NCBI RefSeq assembly: GCF_000261365.1
Contig: NZ_AJVC01000004.1
Location: 124,001-188,000 of the forward strand
DNA: 64,000 nucleotides
Direction: 5' to 3'
Source: Herbaspirillum sp. GW103
GTDB lineage: Bacteria > Pseudomonadota > Gammaproteobacteria > Burkholderiales > Burkholderiaceae_D
In this document: in pieces, positions 1-8,335 of the stretch
How positions within the stretch are numbered: the first letter of the stretch is position 1
Layout of the letters: the number at the start of each line of letters is the position of its first letter
Translations under genes and position numbers: made by a program
Notes under the pieces: generated by a model
Told to the model about the DNA's origin: nothing
What the model saw: only the letters and a program-made list of their open reading frames with translations
The model's database searches: none

Positions 1-1
1 G

Positions 2-751
2 CACCTGACGTTGACCGAGCAGGGCAGCGTATTTCTGGATCATTGCCGCAAGTTGCTGGAGCAGATGGACACGGCCGAGAAGAGCATAGCCGAGGGGCGG
101 CACAAGGCGACTGGCCACCTGGTGGTCTCGACGCCGGCCGCGTATGGGCGCCTGCATGTGGCGCCGCATGCCCCGGCCTTTCTGGCTGCGCATCCGGAGG
201 TACAGATTTCCTTCAACCTGACGGACCGCGTGGTGGATCTGGTTCGTGAGGGCTATGACCTGGGCATCCGCATTGGTGGCGCCATCGAACCCAGCTTCGT
301 GGCGGTACGCCTGGCCAGCAACCGGCGTGTGGTATGTGCGGCGCCGGAGTATCTGCATCGTTACGGAGTACCGAGGACACTGGATGATCTGGCGCAGCAC
401 AACTGCCTGGCGTTCAACTTGCAGGGTGGGCAGCAGCGCGGCTGGTATTTCCAGCAAAACGGCAAGCCGGTGATCATCAAGGTGCAGGGCAATCTGGATT
501 GCAATGATGGCGAGTTGCTGCATCGCTGGGCTGGCGAGGGCTTGGGGCTGGCGTGGCGCTCGACCTGGGAGATCCAGGCGCAGTTGGCCTCGGGGGAGTT
601 GGTGACGGTGCTCGACGAGTATGCCTTGCCGCACTACGACATCATGGCGGTGTATCCCCAGCAGCGGCATTTACCGGCGAAGACGCGGTTCTTCATTGAT
701 TATCTGAAGGAAGTGTATGGGCAGCAGGATTATTGGAACGGGAGGCGATGA
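2..751 (+). CDS. LysR-family transcriptional regulator, C-terminal part (cut by window edge)
   Basis: The reading frame is open from base 2 and ends at TGA 749-751, so the start and nearly all of the N-terminal winged HTH lie outside the window. The first visible residues (LTLTEQG) match the end of a LysR HTH domain. The following ~60 residues are the linker helix, and the rest is a substrate-binding domain of the periplasmic-binding-protein fold. That places it among LysR-type regulators that bind a small ligand and DNA as tetramers. The target cannot be read from the sequence. The neighbouring purine genes start 780 bp away behind repeats and hairpins, so a link to them is only a guess. Confidence 0.9.
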   Translation, partial: HLTLTEQGSVFLDHCRKLLEQMDTAEKSIAEGRHKATGHLVVSTPAAYGRLHVAPHAPAFLAAHPEVQISFNLTDRVVDLVREGYDLGIRIGGAIEPSFVAVRLASNRRVVCAAPEYLHRYGVPRTLDDLAQHNCLAFNLQGGQQRGWYFQQNGKPVIIKVQGNLDCNDGELLHRWAGEGLGLAWRSTWEIQAQLASGELVTVLDEYALPHYDIMAVYPQQRHLPAKTRFFIDYLKEVYGQQDYWNGRR

Positions 752-773
752 AAGACGGCGGTGACGAAGCCGC

Positions 774-952
774 AGGCGAGAAAAAAGGGCGATGCCACAG
801 GCGAGCACGACCGAGGCCGGAGGCGAGCAAAAAAGGGCGATGCCGCAGGCGAGCACGACCGAGGCCGGAGGCGAGCAAAAAAGGGCGATGCCGCAGGCGA
901 GCACGACCGAGGCCGGAGGCGAGCAAAAAAGGGCGATGCCGCAGGCGAGCCC
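774..952. repeat. 48-bp direct tandem repeat, nearly four copies
   Basis: Units begin at 774, 821, 869 and 917; the last is incomplete. The period is 48 bp, except the first unit, which lacks one base (47). Each unit combines an AGGCGAGC-A6-GGGCGATGCC part with an AGGCGAGCACGACC-GAGGCCGG part. The period is a multiple of three, so frames stay open through it and would encode a repeating 16-residue basic peptide (KKGDAAGEHDRGRRRA). No ribosome-binding site or recognisable domain supports translation. It begins about 20 bp after the LysR stop codon. Confidence 0.9.
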
Positions 953-970
953 GAGTGGACGGTCCCCATA

Positions 971-1051
971 GAGCCAGCCGCCGCAGGAGGGCTGGCTCTT
1001 TGGGGTCGCCTTCTTTTGCTTACTTTTCTTGGCGAGACAAGAAAAGTGAGC
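971..1051. repeat. Two hairpins; candidate dispersed intergenic element
   Basis: Hairpin 1 pairs GAGCCAGC (971-978) with GCTGGCTC (991-998) and is followed by TTTGGGG. Hairpin 2 pairs GCTTACTTTTCTTG (1018-1031) with CAAGAAAAGTGAGC (1038-1051), with one mismatch and a 6-nt loop. From memory, similar TTACTTTTCTT-type hairpins recur between genes in many pseudomonads and Burkholderiales; that copy number was not checked. It may terminate transcription from the LysR gene, but no proper T-run follows. Confidence 0.5.
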
Positions 1052-1103
1052 GGCTGCCGGGCCGCCCCCGGCGCTCCGTTCCGCCCGGAGAGAGAAAATA
1101 ATT

Positions 1104-1528
1104 AAGCTAGAGCGCAGGAAGACATTCCGTGCAGACTACCCAAGAAAACAAGCAAACAATTTCCGAGAAACAACAAAAACAATCCCCAAAAACCCCAGCC
1201 GAATAAAACTGGCAAAATCTCGCCTGAGCGACACAAGATTCCATACCTGCGCATCACCAATCATCGGCAACAATCCTCAGTCTCACCTCCGATTTTCGTC
1301 GACGAATCCACTTATAACTCCAGGTTAATAATGGCTATGTCATAGCCCTTACATCCCTCCCATGAAATTGAACGACATTAGCAACGCTGCCAGAACAATG
1401 CGAAAAGCACCCCCACCAGCAACGCCCATTTTTTGCCTGACCCAGCCTGACCAGCCCGCACAAGAGGATGGACAGCATCAGACAAGTTTTCCGGCGAATA
1501 AAAACGGACCAAACGGAGACAACCCACA
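1104..1528. other. Intergenic region upstream of the purine permease
   Basis: No credible coding frame was seen in these 425 bp, which are more AT-rich than the neighbouring genes. The region contains a 15-nt inverted repeat at 1333-1347 (GGCTATG-T-CATAGCC) about 180 bp before the permease ATG. A purine-rich GGAG about 10 nt before ATG 1529 can serve as ribosome-binding site. The permease promoter should lie here, but no convincing -35/-10 pair was identified. Confidence 0.6.
1333..1347. promoter_or_regulatory. Inverted repeat, candidate operator
   Basis: GGCTATG-T-CATAGCC is a perfect 7+1+7 inverted repeat in an otherwise unstructured AT-rich stretch upstream of the purine permease. It could be a dimeric regulator site. 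The binding protein is unknown. Confidence 0.35.
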
Positions 1529-2830
1529 ATGAACGCCTTGAACAAGTTCTTCCGCCTGGAAGAAAACGGCACCACCGTACGCACGGAGCTACTGGCCGGC
1601 CTGACCACTTTCCTGACGATGGCCTACATCATCTTCGTCAACCCCAGCATTCTGGGCGATGCCGGCATGCCCAAGGACTCGGTCTTTGTGGCCACCTGCG
1701 TGGCGGCGGCTGTCGGCACGCTCATCATGGGCCTGTATGCCAACTACCCCATTGGCCTGGCCCCCGGCATGGGCCTGAACGCCTACTTTGCCTATGCTGT
1801 GGTCAAGGGCATGGGCTTCCCGTGGCAGGCTGCGCTGGGCGCGGTGCTGATCTCGGGTTGTTTGTTCCTGCTGGTGAGCGTACTGCGGGTACGCGAGCTG
1901 ATCATCAAGAGCATCCCGGCCTCGCTGCGCACGGCCATTCCGGCCGGCATCGGACTCTTCCTGGCCATCATCTCCCTCAAGAGTGCCGGCATCGTCGCGG
2001 CCAACCCCGCCACCTTCGTCACCCTGGGCGACCTGCACCAGCCGGCCCCGGTGATGGCCATCATTGGCTTCCTGGTGATCGTGGCGCTGGACCGCCTGAA
2101 GGTACGCGGCGCGCTGCTGATCGGCATCCTGCTGGTCACGGTGCTGTCCTTCCTCTTCGGCGGCAACCACTTCTCCGGCATCTTCGCCGCCCCGCCCTCG
2201 GTGGCCCCGACCTTCCTGCAACTGGACATCAAGGGCGCCATCTCCATGGGCCTGTTGAATGTCGTGCTGGTGTTCTTCCTGGTGGAACTGTTCGACGCCA
2301 CCGGCACCCTGATGGGCGTGGCCACTCGCGCCGGGCTCATGAAGGAAGGCAAGATGGAGCGTCTGAACAAGGCCCTCATGGCCGACAGCACCGCCATTGT
2401 CGCCGGCTCCCTGCTGGGCACTTCCTCCACCACCGCCTACATCGAAAGCGCCGCTGGCGTACAGGCCGGTGGCCGCACCGGCCTCACCGCCGTCGCCATC
2501 GCCGTGCTGTTCCTGCTGTGCCTGTTCATCGCCCCGCTGGCCGGTGTGGTCCCGGCTTATGCCACCGCACCGGCGCTCTTCTTCGTGGCCTGCCTGATGC
2601 TGCGCGAACTGGTCCACATCGACTGGGAAGACACCACCGAATGCGTGCCGGCCGTCATCACCGCCCTGGTGATGCCCTTCACCTACTCCATTGCCAATGG
2701 CCTGGCGCTGGGCTTCATCAGCTATGCCGGACTGAAGCTGCTCACGGGTCGTATGAAGGATGTTTCAGTGGTAATCTGGATCATCGCCGCGGTCTTCCTG
2801 TTCAAGATCATCTACCTCGGCGGTGAGTGA
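1529..2830 (+). CDS. NCS2/AzgA-type purine base permease
   Basis: This 433-residue polytopic inner-membrane protein matches the AzgA/GhxP branch of the NCS2 nucleobase transporters (adenine, guanine or hypoxanthine:H+ symport). Recognisable features are the N-terminal RTELLAGLTTFLTMAYI segment, GLAPGMGLNAYFAY, the FDATGTLMG segment near the middle and GTSSTTAYIESAAGV at about residues 295-310. The length is normal for the family. It precedes the xanthine dehydrogenase genes on the same strand with a 323-bp gap, which fits a role in bringing in hypoxanthine, guanine or related bases. Exact substrate preference cannot be read from the sequence. Confidence 0.9.
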   Translation: MNALNKFFRLEENGTTVRTELLAGLTTFLTMAYIIFVNPSILGDAGMPKDSVFVATCVAAAVGTLIMGLYANYPIGLAPGMGLNAYFAYAVVKGMGFPWQAALGAVLISGCLFLLVSVLRVRELIIKSIPASLRTAIPAGIGLFLAIISLKSAGIVAANPATFVTLGDLHQPAPVMAIIGFLVIVALDRLKVRGALLIGILLVTVLSFLFGGNHFSGIFAAPPSVAPTFLQLDIKGAISMGLLNVVLVFFLVELFDATGTLMGVATRAGLMKEGKMERLNKALMADSTAIVAGSLLGTSSTTAYIESAAGVQAGGRTGLTAVAIAVLFLLCLFIAPLAGVVPAYATAPALFFVACLMLRELVHIDWEDTTECVPAVITALVMPFTYSIANGLALGFISYAGLKLLTGRMKDVSVVIWIIAAVFLFKIIYLGGE

Positions 2831-3153
2831 GCCCTGCGCGGGAACATGAAGTAAATTGAAAAATCGAGGAGGCAGCCCGGCACGACGCGGGCCGCCTCTT
2901 CGGGATCGTGACAAGAGGGAACCCGACAATCGTCCGCAACAATCGCAGGCGGACAATCCGTTTCCTCTTTTGACGACCCCGGCACGTTTCTTGAATGCCA
3001 TCTGGCCACGGGAGACACCACAGGCCGGCCCCGCCCCAAGCGGACAGGCCGCCTGAAAGCAGATCCAACAACAAGAAGCACGCCCCACGATACGCCCTGG
3101 AGCGCGCCATAAAGCAGTCTGTTTTGTAGACAATCCATTTCGAGTAAAGCCAA
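2831..3153. other. Permease-xdhA intergenic region with RNA-like structure
   Basis: No gene was seen in these 323 bp. Just after the permease stop lies a GC-rich hairpin, GAGGCAGCCCG (2869-2879) with CGGGCCGCCTC (2888-2898) and one mismatch, without a T-run. A nested two-stem structure follows at 2913-2969 and has its own entry. The rest, up to the xdhA ATG, is unstructured by eye and should hold the xdhA ribosome-binding region, although no strong Shine-Dalgarno is visible there. Confidence 0.6.
2913..2969 (+). promoter_or_regulatory. Nested stem structure upstream of xdhA; candidate structured leader RNA
   Basis: An outer stem pairs AAGAGGGAA (2913-2921) with TTTCCTCTT (2961-2969), with one G-U pair. 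It encloses an inner stem, GTCCGC (2932-2937) with GCGGAC (2949-2954). The asymmetric internal loop is CCCGACAATC on the 5' side and AATCCG on the 3' side. This outline resembles a small riboswitch more than a terminator. The setting between a purine permease and xanthine dehydrogenase recalls the NMT1 xanthine/urate riboswitch reported from beta-proteobacteria. Agreement with the NMT1 consensus was not verified, and a weak terminator remains possible. Confidence 0.35.
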
Positions 3154-4638
3154 ATGCCAGAGACCACCCGCCCCATCCAGTTCTACTTTCGCGGCCAGAC
3201 CCACGAAGTAGCAGGCCAACCCACGACCCGCACCGTTCTGCAGCATCTGCGCGAGGACCTGCATTGCACCGGCACCAAGGAAGGCTGTGCCGAAGGCGAT
3301 TGCGGTGCCTGCACCGTGGTCGTGGGTGAACTGCGCGATGACCGGCTGGAACTGAAGACGGTCAATGCCTGCATTCAATTCCTGCCCACGCTGGACGGCC
3401 GCGCCCTGTTCACCGTGGAAGACCTGAAGCAAGCCGATGGCTGCCTGCATCCGGTGCAGCAGGCCATGGTGGAATGCCATGGCTCGCAATGCGGCTTCTG
3501 CACGCCGGGCTTCGTGATGTCGCTGTGGGGCCTGTACCTCAAGCATGACAAGGACGGCATCACGCCCGGCAAGCGCGAGATCGACGATGCCCTCTCCGGC
3601 AACCTGTGCCGCTGCACCGGCTATCGCCCCATCATCGATGCGGCACGCCGCATGGGCGAACTGCCCAAGGTCGAGTTCGACCGCGAGGCCGTCAAGACCG
3701 CCCTGCGCGCCATCGACCAGGACACGCCGCTGGCCGTCACGCATGCAGGCCAGACCTTCCACGCACCGCGCACCCTGGCACAGCTGGTGCAGCTGCGCGC
3801 CGAGCTGCCCAAGGCCCGCATCCTGGCCGGCTCCACCGATGTGGGCCTGTGGGTGACCAAGCAGATGCGCGAGCTGGGCGATATCGTCTACATCGGTCGC
3901 GTGGAAGAACTGCGCGCCATGCAGGTGCAGGACGGCATGCTGGAGATCGGCGCCGGCGTCTCGCTGGAAGAGGCTTACGCCGAAGCCGCGCGCCATTATC
4001 CGCAAGAGCTGTCGGAACTGTGGCAGCGCTTCGCCTCCCTGCCCGTGCGCAATGCCGGCACGCTGGGCGGCAACGTCGCCAATGGTTCGCCCATCGGCGA
4101 CTCCATGCCCTGGCTGATCGCACTGGGTGCGCAGATCGTATTGGCGAGCGTGCGTGGCCAGCGCGTCATGCCGCTGGAAGACTTCTACCTGGCTTACCAG
4201 AAGTCGGCCCTGCAAGCCGATGAAGTGGTGCAGGCCGTACGCATCCCGCTGCCGCGCAAGGACCTGCGCTTCCGGGTTTACAAACTCTCCAAACGCTTCG
4301 ACCAGGACATCTCTGCGGTCTGTGCCGCCTTCGCGCTGCGTATGGAGGGCGACATCATCGCCGAGGCGCGCATCGCCTTCGGCGGCATGGCCGCCACCCC
4401 CAAGCGGGCCGCGCAGGCTGAAGCGCTGCTGCAAGGCGCTGCCTGGAGCGAAGCGCAAGTGCAGGCAGCGATGGCTGCACTTGCACAGGACTATGCGCCC
4501 CTGTCGGACATGCGGGCCACCTCGGCCTATCGCTTGCGCACGGCGCAGAACCTGCTCTATCGCTATTGGCTGGAAACCCGCACCGAGGCGCCGCTGGCGC
4601 CTCAGGATGTGCGCGCCTTCGCGGTCAGCGCCGCGTGA
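3154..4638 (+). CDS. xdhA: Xanthine dehydrogenase small subunit (2Fe-2S and FAD domains)
   Basis: The 494-residue protein carries electrons from the molybdenum subunit XdhB to NAD+. The N-terminal ferredoxin-like domain has Cys45, Cys50, Cys53 and Cys73 for the first [2Fe-2S] cluster. The second cluster domain has Cys113/Cys116 and Cys152/Cys154. From about residue 190 a FAD-binding domain follows, with ILAGSTDVGLWV and GTLGGNVANGSPIGDSMP, then a CO-dehydrogenase flavoprotein C-terminal domain. All expected cluster ligands are present. xdhB follows after 31 bp and xdhC beyond it, forming one operon. The complex oxidises hypoxanthine to xanthine and xanthine to urate in the cytoplasm. Confidence 0.96.
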   Translation: MPETTRPIQFYFRGQTHEVAGQPTTRTVLQHLREDLHCTGTKEGCAEGDCGACTVVVGELRDDRLELKTVNACIQFLPTLDGRALFTVEDLKQADGCLHPVQQAMVECHGSQCGFCTPGFVMSLWGLYLKHDKDGITPGKREIDDALSGNLCRCTGYRPIIDAARRMGELPKVEFDREAVKTALRAIDQDTPLAVTHAGQTFHAPRTLAQLVQLRAELPKARILAGSTDVGLWVTKQMRELGDIVYIGRVEELRAMQVQDGMLEIGAGVSLEEAYAEAARHYPQELSELWQRFASLPVRNAGTLGGNVANGSPIGDSMPWLIALGAQIVLASVRGQRVMPLEDFYLAYQKSALQADEVVQAVRIPLPRKDLRFRVYKLSKRFDQDISAVCAAFALRMEGDIIAEARIAFGGMAATPKRAAQAEALLQGAAWSEAQVQAAMAALAQDYAPLSDMRATSAYRLRTAQNLLYRYWLETRTEAPLAPQDVRAFAVSAA

Positions 4639-4669
4639 AGCCCTTGGACCGAACCAGCAGGAGAACCGC

Positions 4670-7039
4670 ATGAACAAGCAAACCGAACAATTCCTCAACA
4701 CCCTGGTCCAGCCGCCCAAGGACTGGGCCACCGTGGGCAAGCCGCATCCGCATGAATCGGCGATGCTGCACGTGACCGGCGAAGCCATCTATACCGACGA
4801 CATCGTCGAGCTGCAAGGCACGCTGCATGCGGCGCTGGGGCTGTCGCAAAAGGCCCATGCCCGGGTGCGCGCGATCGATCTGGAGCAGGTCAGGGCCGCG
4901 CCTGGTGTGCGCGCCGTCTTCACCGCCAACGATATTCCCGGCGAGAACGAATGCGGCGCCATCATCCACGATGACCCGGTGCTGGCCGATGGCCTGGTGC
5001 AATACGTGGGCCAGCCAGTCTTCATCGTGGTCGCCGACAGCCATGACCAGGCCCGCCGCGCCGCACGCCTGGCGGTGATCGACTACGAAGAACTGCCGCC
5101 GATCCTGACCCCGCGTGAGGCGCACGCTGCGCAATCCTACGTGCTCCCGCCGATGCACCTGACGCGCGGCGAACCGGCGGTGGCTCTGGCGCTGGCGCCG
5201 CACAAGCTGCGCGGCCAGTTCGACGTGGGCGGCCAGGAGCAGTTCTATCTGGAAGGACAGATTTCCTATGCCATCCCCAGGGAGGGACGCGGCATGCACG
5301 TCTATTGCTCGACCCAGCACCCCAGCGAAATGCAGCATCACATCGCCACGGTCCTGAAACTGGCCTCGCATGACGTGCTGGTGGAATGTCGGCGCATGGG
5401 CGGCGGCTTCGGCGGCAAGGAATCGCAATCGGCCCTGTGGGCCTGCGCCGCGGCGGTGGCGGCAGCGAAACTGAGGCGCCCGGTCAAGCTGCGCGCCGAC
5501 CGCGATGACGACATGATGGTCACTGGCAAGCGTCACTGCTTTGCCTATGACTATGAGATCGGTTATGACGACGATGGCCGCATCGTCGCTGCAAAAATCG
5601 ACATGATCTCGCGCGCCGGTTTCTCGGCCGACCTGTCCGGCCCGGTGGCCACACGCGCGGTCTGCCACTTCGACAATGCCTACTATCTTTCGGACGTGGA
5701 AATCCACGCCATGTGCGGCAAGACCAACACCCAATCCAATACCGCCTTCCGTGGCTTCGGCGGACCGCAGGGTGCCTTGGCCATCGAATACATCCTCGAC
5801 GAGATTGCGCGCAACCTCGGCCGTGATCCGCTGGAGATCCGCCGCAACAATTTCTATGGCCCCAGCGAGGCCGAAGGACCGGAGGCGCGCAACGTCACCC
5901 ATTACGGGCAGAAGGTGGAAGACAACATCATCCACGGCCTGGTCGACCAGCTCGAACGCACCAGCCGCTATCAGGAACGTCGCCGCGCGGTCGCCGAGTT
6001 CAATGCCGCCAGCACGGTGCTCAAGAAGGGCCTGGCTCTGACGCCGGTGAAGTTCGGCATTTCCTTCAACGTGCCGCACCTGAACCAGGCCGGCTCGCTG
6101 GTGCACGTCTATACCGATGGCTCGGTGCTGGTCAATCACGGTGGCACCGAGATGGGGCAAGGTCTGAACACCAAGGTGGCGCAAGTGGTCGCCCATGCCC
6201 TGGGCGTGCCGCTGGAACAGGTGCGCTGCACCGCCACCGATACCAGCAAGATCGCCAACACCTCGGCCACCGCCGCCTCCACCGGCAGCGACCTCAACGG
6301 CAAGGCGGCGCAGGATGCAGCCCTGCAGATCCGTGCACGCCTGGCCGAGGTGGCCGCGCGGCATTTTGGCGTGGAGGCAGCATCGGTACGCTTTGCCGAT
6401 GGACTGGTGCTGGCGGGCGAGCAATCACTGCCCTTCGTCGAACTGGTGATGAAGGCTTATCTGCAACGCGTGCAATTGTGGTCCGACGGTTTCTATTCCA
6501 CGCCCAAGGTGCATTGGGATGCCAAGCGCATGCACGGTCATCCCTTCTTCTATTTCGCCTATGCGGCGGCGGTATCCGAAGTGGTGATCGACACCCTCAC
6601 CGGTGAATGGAAACTGTTGCAGGCCGACCTGCTGTATGACGCCGGCGAGAGCCTCAACCCGGCGCTGGACATCGGCCAGGTCGAAGGCGGCTTCATCCAG
6701 GGCATGGGCTGGCTGACCACCGAGGAACTGTGGTGGAACAAGGACGGCAAGCTGATGACGCATGCCCCCTCGACCTACAAGATTCCGGCCATCTCGGATT
6801 GTCCGGAAGCCTTCCGTACCGAGCTCTATGCCAACAGCAATGTGTCCGATACCATCCACCGCTCCAAGGCCGTGGGGGAACCGCCGCTGCTGCTGCCGTT
6901 CTCGGTGTTCCTGGCAATCCGCGATGCGGTATCGGCGGTGGGCGCGCATCGTGTCAATCCCCCGCTGCGCGCACCGGCCACCAGTGAAGCCATCCTCGAC
7001 GCGGTCGATGCCGTGCGCGCGGCCACGCTTACTCAGTAA
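4670..7039 (+). CDS. xdhB: Xanthine dehydrogenase large, molybdopterin-binding subunit
   Basis: This is the catalytic molybdenum-cofactor subunit that hydroxylates hypoxanthine and xanthine, 789 residues. The frame is open further upstream inside xdhA, but the ATG at 4670 is preceded by CAGGAGA and begins the family's usual N-terminus. Cofactor motifs visible are GGGFGGKESQ (about residues 243-252), AFRGFGGPQGA and, near the C-terminus, AVGEPP, which carries the catalytic glutamate of this family. The length agrees with bacterial XdhB. It is co-transcribed with xdhA (31-bp gap) and xdhC (19-bp gap). Confidence 0.96.
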   Translation: MNKQTEQFLNTLVQPPKDWATVGKPHPHESAMLHVTGEAIYTDDIVELQGTLHAALGLSQKAHARVRAIDLEQVRAAPGVRAVFTANDIPGENECGAIIHDDPVLADGLVQYVGQPVFIVVADSHDQARRAARLAVIDYEELPPILTPREAHAAQSYVLPPMHLTRGEPAVALALAPHKLRGQFDVGGQEQFYLEGQISYAIPREGRGMHVYCSTQHPSEMQHHIATVLKLASHDVLVECRRMGGGFGGKESQSALWACAAAVAAAKLRRPVKLRADRDDDMMVTGKRHCFAYDYEIGYDDDGRIVAAKIDMISRAGFSADLSGPVATRAVCHFDNAYYLSDVEIHAMCGKTNTQSNTAFRGFGGPQGALAIEYILDEIARNLGRDPLEIRRNNFYGPSEAEGPEARNVTHYGQKVEDNIIHGLVDQLERTSRYQERRRAVAEFNAASTVLKKGLALTPVKFGISFNVPHLNQAGSLVHVYTDGSVLVNHGGTEMGQGLNTKVAQVVAHALGVPLEQVRCTATDTSKIANTSATAASTGSDLNGKAAQDAALQIRARLAEVAARHFGVEAASVRFADGLVLAGEQSLPFVELVMKAYLQRVQLWSDGFYSTPKVHWDAKRMHGHPFFYFAYAAAVSEVVIDTLTGEWKLLQADLLYDAGESLNPALDIGQVEGGFIQGMGWLTTEELWWNKDGKLMTHAPSTYKIPAISDCPEAFRTELYANSNVSDTIHRSKAVGEPPLLLPFSVFLAIRDAVSAVGAHRVNPPLRAPATSEAILDAVDAVRAATLTQ

Positions 7040-7058
7040 TACGCGGCGGAGAAACATC

Positions 7059-8147
7059 ATGACCACATGGCTGAGCGCATTGCGTCGCATGCAGCAGGAC
7101 AGCGTCCCGGCGGTGCTGGTGACGGTGGCACAGATCCAGGGCTCGACGCCGCGCGAGCCCGGAGCGCGCATGCTCTATACCGCCGGGGGCCAGTTCGACA
7201 CCATCGGCGGCGGCCACCTCGAATGGCGCGCGGCGCAGATTGCGCGGGCCATGTTGCAGGCCGACGCCGACCCGCTGACCAACCGCCGCCGGCTCGAACG
7301 CATCGCCCTCGGGCCCAGTCTGGGCCAGTGTTGCGGGGGCGTGGTGTTTCTCTGCTTTGAGCGCATCGAGGCCGATGCCATATCACTGCACACGTGGCAG
7401 GCGCTGGAACAGGCGTGGTCCGAAGGCAGCGACCTGTGGCGCGCCCTGCCGCTGGATCAGGACGGGCCGCTGCAACTGATGGATAACGATGGCGAGCCCT
7501 GCCCGCCTGATGGCCCCGAACTCGGCTTGCCGCGCGAGGCATTGCGCCACGCGCGGCAGACGCAACTGGTACGCGACGCACAGGGCCGCCGCTGGCTGCT
7601 CGACCTGTGCCGGGCGCACCAGCCGCAGGTGGTGCTGTTCGGTGCCGGCCACGTCGGCGCGGCCATCGTCAAGGTCTTGTCCAACCTGCCCTGCCGGGTG
7701 CTGTGGGTCGATGAGCGTGAAGACATGTTCCCGCCCGATCTGCCGCCGCAGATCCGCATCGAGGCTACCGATGTGCCCAATGCTGCGGTCGACATGGCCG
7801 AACCCGGCGCGTATTATCTCGTGATGACCCACAGCCACGCCCTCGACCAGCAATTGAGCGAACGCATCCTCAAGCGTGACGATGCGGCGTGGTTCGGGCT
7901 GATCGGGTCCATCACCAAGCGCAAGCAGTTCGAGCATCGCCTTGCTGAGCGCGGTTACTCGGCGGCGCAGCTGGAACGCATTACCTGCCCCATCGGCATT
8001 CCCGGCATCTATGGCAAGGAACCCGCCAGCATCGCCATTGCCGTGGTGGCGCAACTGATGCAGCTGTGGGAACTACGCTTTACCCACCCCAAACCCAAGG
8101 CATGGCCACTGAGTCTGGCCACACACGCTCTGGACGGCAGAGGCTGA
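7059..8147 (+). CDS. xdhC: Xanthine dehydrogenase accessory protein XdhC
   Basis: The 362-residue protein belongs to the XdhC/CoxI family, whose members bind, sulfurate and insert molybdenum cofactor into XdhB without being part of the mature enzyme. An N-terminal XdhC/CoxI domain contains GQCCGGVV (about residue 87). A C-terminal Rossmann-type domain begins with VVLFGAGHVGAAIVKVL (about residue 193). The ATG at 7059 lies 19 bp after the xdhB stop with a GGCGGAG ribosome-binding site. The open frame extends upstream, but only this start gives the family N-terminus (MTTWLSAL). Confidence 0.94.
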   Translation: MTTWLSALRRMQQDSVPAVLVTVAQIQGSTPREPGARMLYTAGGQFDTIGGGHLEWRAAQIARAMLQADADPLTNRRRLERIALGPSLGQCCGGVVFLCFERIEADAISLHTWQALEQAWSEGSDLWRALPLDQDGPLQLMDNDGEPCPPDGPELGLPREALRHARQTQLVRDAQGRRWLLDLCRAHQPQVVLFGAGHVGAAIVKVLSNLPCRVLWVDEREDMFPPDLPPQIRIEATDVPNAAVDMAEPGAYYLVMTHSHALDQQLSERILKRDDAAWFGLIGSITKRKQFEHRLAERGYSAAQLERITCPIGIPGIYGKEPASIAIAVVAQLMQLWELRFTHPKPKAWPLSLATHALDGRG

Positions 8148-8335
8148 AGGAACACCCTGCCGTCACCCCTTCCGGGAATCCTGTCGACACGTCCTGGCTG
8201 ATCGCACGGGGTTCCCCTTCGATTCCACTTTCGCAACACGGAAAGCATCGTCACGACCGTGCCTTCCAGTATGATGACCACTGAATCGACGGCCCGCGCC
8301 CGTGCGCGCGGCGCCGCCTGCATCGAGGAAACACC

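Noticed and set aside
774-952. CRISPR-like array
   Set aside because: The units are contiguous and identical with no unique spacers, and no cas genes are present.
733-1105. Possible basic repeat protein encoded by the 48-bp tandem repeats
   Set aside because: Several frames are open equally, none has a Shine-Dalgarno or a known domain, and the tail runs into hairpins. Treated as a non-coding repeat.
2812-6424. Long minus-strand open frames opposite xdhA and xdhB (658 and 599 codons)
   Set aside because: They mirror xdhA/xdhB codons, have no recognisable motif and arise from the lack of stops in GC-rich antisense frames.
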